Positions 20,001 to 24,365 of a DNA stretch of 24,365 nt are shown here, piece by piece. The position numbers and the translations under genes are program-made. The notes under the pieces were generated by a model. The model saw only the letters and a program-made list of their open reading frames with translations, was not told where the DNA came from and made no database searches. Where the stretch lies: positions 1 through 24,365 of IMG/VR virus record IMGVR_UViG_3300033388_000691; one strand, given 5' to 3'. Source of the stretch: a virus. Position 1 is the stretch's first letter. Every line of letters begins with the position of its first letter.

Positions 20001-23000
20001 AACACGTTTTGTTGACACTTGGGATAATGCAGGCGCAATTTACATGTATGATTATCTTGCAAACTATAATGGATCTATTGCTGATCCAGGCAAGTTTTCA
20101 TATGCACAAAACTTAAACAGCCAAGATCAAACTTATGGTTTTGAACCGCAGTATGGAACAGCATTAGACTTCACTGACAATCAAGTTGTTGTAGGTACTC
20201 CTAACTTAAGTATTGGAGACTTAGAAGGACAAGTTACATTATTCCAAAACTCAGGTACTGCTAAAGACTGGGTACTTTATCGACAATCATCAACTATAGT
20301 AGATATTGATAAAATACAAAACGCACAAATTTATAGTGCTGAGACCAACAACACATTAGTCAATTTAGATTATTTGGATCCAATGCAAGAAAAACTATTA
20401 GGAGCAGTCAGAGAAAATATTGATTACGTTAATAGTGCAGATCCTGCAGTTTATAATTCTGAAATAGGTGGTATTAATTCAGGACTAACTTGGGGTACTA
20501 ATCAGATAGGTCATATTTGGTTTGATACTTCAACAACTAGATGGATAAACTATCATCAAAATGATGTAACATATAATGCTAGATTCTGGGGCAGAGTGTT
20601 CCCGGGCTCTACTCCAACATGTTGGACATGGGTTAAATCAACTAGACCGCCTACTGAATATACAGGCCCAGGAGTTGTAAGAGCAAATACCCAATACAGT
20701 GTTGAAGCAGATTTAAATGCATCAAACACAATTACACCTTGTTATTATTTCTGGGTACGTGGTACTAATATCATACAGAGTGATAAAACATTAAGTGACG
20801 TTACATTAGAACAATATATTGTAAATCCAACTAGATCGGGTATACCGTATTTTACACCTTTATTACAAAATACATTTGCTTTATATAATGCACAAGAATA
20901 TATTAATACAACTGATAGTGTATTCCACATAGGTTACGGAACAGGCAACAATGATGACCCTGCTCACCAAGAATTTAATTTAATTAAAGATGGTGAACCA
21001 GATGACTTCTTACCTGGTCTACCTAAGTTCGGACCACAAACTTCAACTAACAGACCAGAAGGACTTTATGATCGTTTGTTAGATTCGATGTCAGGTGTTG
21101 ATGAAGTAGGAGAAGTTGTACCTAATCCGTATCTTCCAAAAGCAGTTCAGTCTGGCGTATTAGCACGACCAAGACAAAGTTTCTTCTTTAGTAGATTCTT
21201 AGGATTAGAAAACTACTTAGAATATGCAAACAAAGTTCTTGCTGAATACCCAATTGCAGAAACAAGACAAGATGCAACATACTTATTTGCTAGTGGTACA
21301 TATTACAATACAGCAGATTACTGGCAGTATGTCAACTGGTGGTTACCAACAACTAATCCTGTAGGACAATACAACAACAATACTAAGTCAACTGTTAGTG
21401 TTGCAATTTACGCAGACCTTGCAAAACTTAATGTAGATATAAACACTATTGCTACAGTAGAAGCAAACGGCGACGGTAAATGGGAAATGTATCGTTACGA
21501 TGGCAACAGCATTTGGACACGTATTGGTTTAGAAAATGGTACGATACAATTTAACACATATCTTTGGGACTATGCCGCAGGCAAAACAGGATTCGGAGAT
21601 AACTTCTTTGACACAGCAAACTTTGATGAATATCCAAGTGAAGAAACACGTTGGATTATTCGTGCATTAAACGAACAAATTTATATTGACGAACTAGTTG
21701 AATTTAGAAACAAGTCGTTGATTATTTTATTTGAATACATTCAAAGTGAGACAGATGAATCGCAAAACTATTTGCCTTGGTTAAATAAAACATCGTTAGT
21801 AGATGTATCTCATGTCATTAGAGAATTAAAACCAATTCAGAATTATCAACAAGATAACCAAGAGTTCTTGTCAGGATATATTAATGAAGCAAAACCTTAT
21901 CACGTAGTTATTAAAGACTTCTTGTTTAAATATACAGGTATCGATACGTTTGAAGGAAATATCACAGACTTTGATTTACCTGCTGAATGGAACGAACAAG
22001 AGCAATCTTATATTTCACCTCAGTTAGTATATGATAATGTAGATTCACCTTCTGAATTTTTACCATTCTTTGAATGGCAGACTCCTGCATATATTAATTG
22101 GTACAATAACTATGGATTATCATTAGTTGGACAGACTGATTATGAGATTACAGAATTAAATGAATACATGACGATTGGTTCAGTAGTTGTAATGGTAGAC
22201 AATGCACAAGGATTCCCAATCAACGGCACAATACAAATTGACAAAGAAATTATTAGTTACTCTTTTGTTGATCGTGCTTTAAATATTATAGGTGGATTAC
22301 AAAGAGGTCTAAACGGAACAGAACCTACTACGCATTTACCAGGTGCAAAGATTTTCATGGACTTACCAGCAGTGGTAATATTAGACGGTGGTAAAAATTA
22401 TGTTGAGCCGCCCAAGATAACAGCATACATTGATTTAGACAAATACCCAGCGCCAAGAGTTGATGCACAACTTGAAGCAGTAATGAGTGTTGACAGTGTA
22501 ATCGGTGTGAACGTAATAAATCCCGGAGAAGGGTATGCTGTGTTACCAGAAATTAGAATTGCACCAGCAGAACAATTATTCTTTACTAATGACGATATTA
22601 ACTCTACATTACATACGATTAAATTGTTTGCACCAAGTCTACAAACTGGTAATTTGATACAATATAAAGACGATAGTACAACGAATGCAACTGTAACTAG
22701 ATTAGTTGATGGTCAGTGGTACTATGTAAATGTACTAGAAACAACACCGACAACAGTTGTCGCATTATATACAAGTTATGATGATGCTGTCAATCAAGTC
22801 AATAGAGTCGAACTAAGTGCAGGCGCAACTGACGGAGACTTTGCACTTAACGTTGGTGCTAAAGCATCTGCAATTACAAGTTCAGAACCTACAAGAGAAA
22901 ATAATATTGCTGTTCGATTTGATAGAACTTCTTACACAAGTCAAATCTTAGATTGGGAAGCAAATGTTTTTTATGGTTCGTTCTTTGCAGGTAGTTACTT

Positions 23001-24365
23001 TAATAGTGAAAATGTTTCAAGTTCATCTATATCATTACAAGCAACACAACCACCAATAACAGACATTTCAGCATCAGCACAAGGCGCAATATTTGAAATA
23101 ACTAATGTAACAAATGATCATCAGATTTATTATACTGAATTTAAACGTACTGTAGAATTAACAGAAGCGGCAGGCAACTTTATTAGACTAGACCCATATG
23201 ACGAAAACAATGGTGAACTTAATTCATCAGGCTCAACAGTTGGTTTCTATGTAGGTATGCCAATTAAATTTACTGGTGCAGTAATAGGTGGCATTGTCAA
23301 TGAGCAAGTTTACTATATACATTCTATTATTAATATAACAGACTTTACAATCAGTGAAACACCCGGTGGAGCAATTAAGACTTTACCAGATGCAACAGCA
23401 ACAAGTGCTGGTATGTTTGCATATGCTGGAGAAGTAACTGATACTGCTGTAGTAACTCTTAACTATCCTGGCTTGTTAACAGCAACTGCAACAGAAGCAG
23501 TGTCAAATAAAATTACAATTCCACAAAGTGTTATAGGCACAGGTGGTACAGACGGATTCTATATAGGTATCCCATTATTCTTCACAGGCACAATGATTGG
23601 TGGCATAGAAGAAAATGACGTTTACTATGTAACAACTGTAGTAGACGAACAAACTATTACAATAAGCGCCACAGAGACGCCTCTGACGACCACAGTGAGT
23701 GCTACAACGACTTCAACAAATGTTGTGACTGTTGCAGACACTACAGGATTCTCAGTCAACGATCCAATTATATTCAATATGATGCTTAACGCAAGTGGTA
23801 ATAAAATTACAGACTTTGGTGGAATTGCATCAGGTACTGTATACTATGTAAATGAAATTGTGTCAGCAACTGAATTAAAAATCGGAGTTAGTGTAAACGT
23901 ATCGCCACTAGCATTGTCTACAGTAACAACAGGCTCAGCATTGTTAACTAATCAGAAAGATACATTAGACTTAACTACAGCAACTGGTTCTATGTTAATG
24001 AACGTGTCACTTCCTGTATCACCAGGTCAGGTTGACGGACAGAAGTTTACGATGTATAATACATCTGCATACTATACAGATATTACGTCCGGTGTATTAA
24101 CAGATACACTTGACAGATCATGTTATGCAACTATTGCAGGAGATAATGCACAGGGAACTGATAATAGAATTGCATTAAGTGACCAAGACAAAGGAACATT
24201 TAATTTCTATACTGATATGCCAATACAGTTTAACTCTGTGCCAGGTGGATCAGGACTTTCTACTGGTGTAACGTATTATCTTTTTGACTTCTCTACTGAC
24301 GGAGACGAAAGTACATACATTACTGTAGATTGTACATCAACATCATCTAGCACAAATAGAATCAC
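11095..24365 (+). CDS. Giant modular baseplate/tail structural protein (3' end outside window)
   Basis: One reading frame runs from the ATG at 11095 to the window edge: 4423 complete codons without a stop. The N-terminus (IRTLEFLPEIFKTSTNAQFL, then LDQLVNEPKTQ, GVNANDRYVTEP and LINFNQYYWIPEGP, residues 3-140) matches the start of the very large structural proteins that follow gp6 in marine T4-like phages. Other parts of that type are the QAPKFDIYDKNGISLGDT region near 895, GAVRENIDYV near 3105, and GLYDRLLDSMSGVDEVGE near 3323. Embedded modules include a possible CBM5/12-like segment (1973-2015), an FG-GAP propeller (2378-3050), a QRGLNGT module (3694-3753), GGxxYxxPP strands (3763-3820) and YY-core repeats (4028 to end). 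No signal peptide or membrane segment is seen. By position it replaces T4 gp7/gp8/gp10, so an outer wedge or receptor-contact role is likely but inferred. AAGG lies 13 bases before the ATG. Confidence 0.85.
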   Translation, partial: MAKIRTLEFLPEIFKTSTNAQFLGATLDQLVNEPKTQTLQGYVGSKFGYGVNANDRYVTEPNKTRTDYQLAPGTAFLNENQSTAKDFLTYPELIDALRLKGGVTLDNSRLFKSEFYSWDSFTDLDKLINFNQYYWIPEGPPAVTVASATVFSESDYIVTDTSNAYSIKALGAGAGSLNPTLTLLRGGSYRFAVNQETQFWIQGVPGVTGLDGAEDTRQILGVNNNGANTGYVTFTVPTRSAQDEFLFPGNNTVGVVSTKLFSEVNGLTVSQVGNIDGVTSLEGLTVMFYQTEEPNEIGFVQSFFDENGANYDVNLTSPEIVAPVTLAIDETTSSQLKLSSGTTSDLVANQTVTFTAVPASDPLLGGLDVDTIYYVKDIIDSTSFTISLTLNGPTLSLTPDTGSMVANVNEGLWEEGFYTNVNENFYTITYVGDSTDPTIRLIPAGVIPTEEKITVQFGTDYIGLDFYRSLAGEITKIPYLSALLDTLYYQDGTNANKVGVIKLIESNLTNTLDVDEDIIGQKTFTSTNGITFTNGLKVQFDGDVVPSNYLSGEYYVQGVGESINLIPTTDLTVPEDFTGTNYIPYDSLPYSIGNFDTELFIPIDQDYITIGRNSINRNAWSRSNRWFHIDVINASAEYNDDPSIVTNYATGTAKAKRPIVEFYPNLKLFDSGTIAKAPVDFIDTRTTNAFDQVANKQQYYPDIETYTSYTATIAGVTGTSTTITIPTTDIYTKFEVGMYVTDSNFALPTNTLITDISVAGTNTIITVEFASATVVGQSNVSIVGSDTTVNNYELFSGARIVFTADTNSEVKNKIYVVGFSTISFGSTPVITLTEAEDGLCLADDQVVALRGYNYQGSTFWFDGASWEEAQQKLTVNQAPKFDIYDKNGISLGDTSVYQGSSFLGNKLFAYGKGTGTNDAILGFPLRYSAVDNVGDISFDCSFNVDSFSYVTGTTPVTEKVNTGYVYNYSTRTDKTRELGWQTALAPSVQYQIFELEYTAGTEATFTCDVAVIPEATDSWPRIQVYLNNEYQLDSKYTISETDNTTTITLNTAPIVDTPIQILVLSNQTSTSAYYSIPINLSNNPFNTDLEVADIGDIRSQYQDIFINNPDSTGTIFGANNLRDLGNLVPYGTKIIQNSASLVLPSVFLRRSEHNLFDALQFNSDQYIQYKQQLVKTVNDLDWERRFDPSYILDTALEQIVSAKSEGDSFFWSDMIPSQAPYKSNTYTFANALQESIYPLAQTYDFTEANYKGVLVYLTRTTSGATKTTQLLRDVDYVVSTTAPSLTVTKDLEAGDVVTIKEYNQTYGNFVPNTPTKLGLYPKWKPEVVLDPNYQTPTYMLRGHDGSYTSLYTLDYTPETGLTDFRDQALLEFETRVYNNIKLSTLVPIERYEVLPGFFRDSTYSTEDYLKIYSSQFLNWAGQNRIDYKTQTGYTKTNEFSWNYYESGNKLDNKPIDQGYWRGVYEYFYGTSQPNIAPWEMLGFPEMPSWWTARYGSAPFTKDNGIMWGDIEAGIIYNTGGTTSVTVDELKRPGLSKIIPVDDHGDLLSPFDALVGNYDSNTFQRDWKVGDDAPAEFSYRRSSSYPFDLMRIFALTRPAEFFNLSADLDNYKYNTEFKQYLVNDRSHLDINAIQIYGNGIAKTSFINWIVDFEKQQGVDATNEITTLLDNLDVRLIYRLAGFSDKTLLKFFVEKATPNSDNASLLIPDESYAVLLHDNQPNDQLKYSSVIIQIVKDGWKVFGNSQSQAYFTIDTPISNGKSSKVEVDGYSVKIANDYTTSATDEKIVPYGTQFYSFQAVSQFLASYGAWLKRKGMVFDLIENGAEVNWTTMIQEYLYWTQYNWEKGSLITVNPSAQTLKIEKESDIVQPLTVQQSNFLLNQNLYPIALKDLAVERLDTKFQAKTLNEGDVMAYGQFNLSNIEHGIVFDNNTVFNDVIYNLTTGLRQNRIYLRGTKTAEWNGTVNASGFILNQDNVYEWKTGLKYAKGEIVKYKNKYFTAIRTVEPNEKFEELNWTETDYNDIQKGLLPNSATRSYESTLYYNSTKANLENDADQLSFSLIGFRPRDYLSSVNLSDITQVNVYKNLIQSKGTTNAVSAFKGTQLPTGGIDYDVYENWAILSGEFGGTLNNNFVDFKLDEAKLTGDPGIVSLTEGTPTIGAQQEVSVHNLFNYARPIDSPDILSTLQYEDPLSLYPTAGYVNYDDVKMASYYYKDLTSRAISSTGQQVPVQNFYVRDYMWLANFKEQWQVYSIKPVGRVIRVTPNNNNSTTITFDGRHGLSKLDPVSFINVAGNVDGYYLVTNVNNLTSITINLSLEEASVDFDSANGLGLTFVQQRVQEPGDIADLDLNESEFSKNTVWVDKASDGNWGVYRKSINYSLTNNLGRADGQQFGSAVAYTPRMGYLIGDSAAGKVYRYGLNPQTNAFDEDTGSLLTGAASFGTAIAYSKNLFVISEPETSLVPLPFSTLRIYTLNDSVLSDDITLLQTFTSSFGSGTSLAISDDQNYIFAGNPSNNSVQVYNRQRIPLTAGYFNIGETYEITSVGTTDFTALGAIENKVGIIFVSTGIGTGTVDTSADCISIGAPNTASPTSKVNWGENYVYSRLVQNIESQYTAIPNQPQQYPLAWSTLFTSRTASAVASSVITANATMTGFNNDDPVVFSEGGNYGNTGITPNQVYYLSDISGSTFKLKESRSSASTLTFTDDTVNFNIFVQTEPLLVSVNGTIVDDNNYAVGGGTSDFRYFGDIRAGDIITISSRNIQWVQTMVPDEDVRVGVFMGYASDMASYGSEILMGAPGEIRIDGAKQTDGTVYRYTNGGGKYGTVIGTSNTLLTTDRKLLINGYLVELPSGANASSVASLINQYGITNVTASASDGKLIISTIDQSLALVNEKLKLQAPNIATFAELGISVYSMTQTIHAPHNVSRTLFGNTIKFNESDSVVISAPVSTRFLATTFDFIDDENLDNDTIFDNNATRFVDTWDNAGAIYMYDYLANYNGSIADPGKFSYAQNLNSQDQTYGFEPQYGTALDFTDNQVVVGTPNLSIGDLEGQVTLFQNSGTAKDWVLYRQSSTIVDIDKIQNAQIYSAETNNTLVNLDYLDPMQEKLLGAVRENIDYVNSADPAVYNSEIGGINSGLTWGTNQIGHIWFDTSTTRWINYHQNDVTYNARFWGRVFPGSTPTCWTWVKSTRPPTEYTGPGVVRANTQYSVEADLNASNTITPCYYFWVRGTNIIQSDKTLSDVTLEQYIVNPTRSGIPYFTPLLQNTFALYNAQEYINTTDSVFHIGYGTGNNDDPAHQEFNLIKDGEPDDFLPGLPKFGPQTSTNRPEGLYDRLLDSMSGVDEVGEVVPNPYLPKAVQSGVLARPRQSFFFSRFLGLENYLEYANKVLAEYPIAETRQDATYLFASGTYYNTADYWQYVNWWLPTTNPVGQYNNNTKSTVSVAIYADLAKLNVDINTIATVEANGDGKWEMYRYDGNSIWTRIGLENGTIQFNTYLWDYAAGKTGFGDNFFDTANFDEYPSEETRWIIRALNEQIYIDELVEFRNKSLIILFEYIQSETDESQNYLPWLNKTSLVDVSHVIRELKPIQNYQQDNQEFLSGYINEAKPYHVVIKDFLFKYTGIDTFEGNITDFDLPAEWNEQEQSYISPQLVYDNVDSPSEFLPFFEWQTPAYINWYNNYGLSLVGQTDYEITELNEYMTIGSVVVMVDNAQGFPINGTIQIDKEIISYSFVDRALNIIGGLQRGLNGTEPTTHLPGAKIFMDLPAVVILDGGKNYVEPPKITAYIDLDKYPAPRVDAQLEAVMSVDSVIGVNVINPGEGYAVLPEIRIAPAEQLFFTNDDINSTLHTIKLFAPSLQTGNLIQYKDDSTTNATVTRLVDGQWYYVNVLETTPTTVVALYTSYDDAVNQVNRVELSAGATDGDFALNVGAKASAITSSEPTRENNIAVRFDRTSYTSQILDWEANVFYGSFFAGSYFNSENVSSSSISLQATQPPITDISASAQGAIFEITNVTNDHQIYYTEFKRTVELTEAAGNFIRLDPYDENNGELNSSGSTVGFYVGMPIKFTGAVIGGIVNEQVYYIHSIINITDFTISETPGGAIKTLPDATATSAGMFAYAGEVTDTAVVTLNYPGLLTATATEAVSNKITIPQSVIGTGGTDGFYIGIPLFFTGTMIGGIEENDVYYVTTVVDEQTITISATETPLTTTVSATTTSTNVVTVADTTGFSVNDPIIFNMMLNASGNKITDFGGIASGTVYYVNEIVSATELKIGVSVNVSPLALSTVTTGSALLTNQKDTLDLTTATGSMLMNVSLPVSPGQVDGQKFTMYNTSAYYTDITSGVLTDTLDRSCYATIAGDNAQGTDNRIALSDQDKGTFNFYTDMPIQFNSVPGGSGLSTGVTYYLFDFSTDGDESTYITVDCTSTSSSTNRI
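17011..17145 (+). other. Possible CBM5/12-like carbohydrate-binding segment in the giant protein
   Basis: Residues about 1973-2015 read NVYEWKTGLKYAKGEIVKYK, then NKYFTAIRTVEPNEKFEELN and W. The order Trp, Tyr-x-x-Gly-(Asp/Glu)-x-Val, Tyr, Lys-x-Tyr-(Tyr/Phe)-x-Ala, Pro, then a closing Trp is the pattern of small chitin/cellulose-binding modules of the CBM5/12 type, which phages use on tail proteins to contact glycans. The match is by eye on a short pattern, and this fold is also used as a plain structural module. Confidence 0.4.
18226..20262 (+). other. Seven-bladed FG-GAP-like beta-propeller domain in the giant protein
   Basis: Residues about 2378-3056 contain seven degenerate units with an opening FG or YG strand, then a hydrophobic-(I/V/A)-G-x-P strand, then a G-x-V-Y-x-Y strand. 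Visible units: FGSAVAY...LIGDS..GKVYRY (2389-2413); FGTAIAY...VISEP...LRIYTL (2437-2470); FGSGTSLAIS...FAGNP..SVQVY (2489-2518); CISIGAPN...YVYSRL (2576-2601, opening strand displaced); FMGYAS...ILMGAP...GTVYRY (2772-2810); FGNTIKF...VVISAP...GAIYMY (2924-2985); YGTALDF...VVVGTP...GQVTLF (3021-3049). This is the blade signature of FG-GAP/integrin-alpha propellers, which usually have seven blades. No DxDxDG calcium loop is obvious. Other modules interrupt the propeller between blades 3-4, 4-5 and 5-6. Confidence 0.6.
18670..18804 (+). other. VGTTDFTALGA module inserted in the propeller
   Basis: Residues about 2526-2570 read AGYFNIGETYEITSVGTTDF then TALGAIENKVGIIFVSTGIG and TGTV. This roughly 45-residue unit, with a Tyr-x-Ile-x-x-Val-Gly-Thr-Thr-Asp-Phe-Thr core and a Gly/Thr tail, is a familiar small beta module that recurs in structural proteins of marine phages. 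Here it falls between the third blade and the IGAP strand of the fourth. Function unknown. Confidence 0.55.
22174..22554 (+). other. QRGLNGT and GGxxYxxPP beta modules in the giant protein
   Basis: Residues about 3694-3753 (VVVMVDNAQGFPINGTIQID, then KEIISYSFVD and LQRGLNGTEPTTHLPGAKIF) match a module common in phage tail proteins: a Phe-Pro-x-x-Gly strand, an (I/L)-x-x-E-x-I-x-Y strand, an (Q/T)RG-x-x-GT turn and H-x-x-G. Straight after come two strands of the GG-x-x-Y-x-x-PP-x-(I/V) type (LDGGKNYVEPPKITAYID and VINPGEGYAVLPEIRIAP), another short unit frequent in marine phage tail proteins. Both are structural modules; no catalytic residues are visible. Confidence 0.5.
23176..24365 (+). repeat. 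Tandem degenerate YY-core beta modules at the right end of the giant protein
   Basis: Four consecutive protein-level repeats of about 65-100 residues start near residues 4028, 4137, 4208 and 4355. Each has a strand with D/G-x-P-(I/L)-x-F, then GG(I/L)-type turns, then a (V/T)YY(I/V/L) core (GIVNEQVYYIHSI, GIEENDVYYVTTV, GIASGTVYYVNEI, GLSTGVTYYLFDF), and the first three then have a (F/I/L)-(T/K)-I-(S/G) strand and a Thr/Ser-rich tail. Isolated copies occur earlier at about residues 332-405 (GGLDVDTIYYVKDIIDSTSF), 516-585 (YLSGEYYVQGV) and 2640-2705 (GITPNQVYYLSDI). They diverge at DNA level, so the duplications are old. The series continues past the window edge. Confidence 0.65.

Noticed and set aside
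1-24365. Search for a CRISPR array, tRNA, insertion sequence, integrase, diversity-generating retroelement or anti-phage defence genes
   Set aside because: No regularly spaced direct repeats, cloverleaf-like sequence, transposase, reverse transcriptase or nuclease-like frame was seen; the coding content is all virion structure.

Overview
The window is a stretch of a large T4-like contractile-tailed (myovirus) phage genome. It is AT-rich and tightly packed, with every gene on the + strand. The gene content is the baseplate and tail-tip assembly block typical of marine T4-like phages (cyanophages and pelagiphages). The low GC and the sequence style of the large structural proteins fit a phage of a low-GC marine bacterium such as Prochlorococcus or SAR11, but no host-specific gene (photosynthesis, metabolism, tRNA) is present, so the host is inference. 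No RNA gene, insertion sequence, integrase, CRISPR array or clear intrinsic terminator was seen. The longest gap between genes is 49 bases.

Layout: (1) 1-248, 3' end of a gene resembling the tail-tube cap gp48; (2) 248-565, gp53-like baseplate wedge protein; (3) 565-3261, an 898-residue structural protein, possibly the hub partner of gp5; (4) 3261-7196, gp5-like central hub/spike protein with OB-fold and beta-helix, no recognisable lysozyme domain, and a very long Ala/Gly/Ser-rich extension; (5) 7215-7664, gp25, the sheath-like wedge protein; (6) 7714-11079, gp6, the wedge ring protein, enlarged; (7) 11095 to beyond the right edge, one uninterrupted reading frame of at least 4423 codons.

The first four genes are chained by identical TAATG stop/start overlaps, which suggests translational coupling. 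The last three are separated by short AT-rich spacers carrying TATAAATA-like boxes. Together the products would build the baseplate: gp5 and perhaps the 898-residue protein form the central hub, gp48 caps the tube, and gp25, gp6 and gp53 form the wedges. The giant protein sits where T4 has gp7/gp8/gp10 and probably forms an outer wedge or receptor-facing structure.

The most interesting content is in the giant protein. A stretch at about residues 2378-3050 reads as a seven-bladed FG-GAP (integrin-alpha-like) beta-propeller with other small modules inserted between blades. At least seven degenerate copies of a beta-rich module with a central Tyr-Tyr-hydrophobic core are scattered through the protein and become tandem at the right end of the window. 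At DNA level the window almost lacks AGCT and GCWGC, and this visibly dictates alanine codon choice, which is a possible trace of past restriction pressure.
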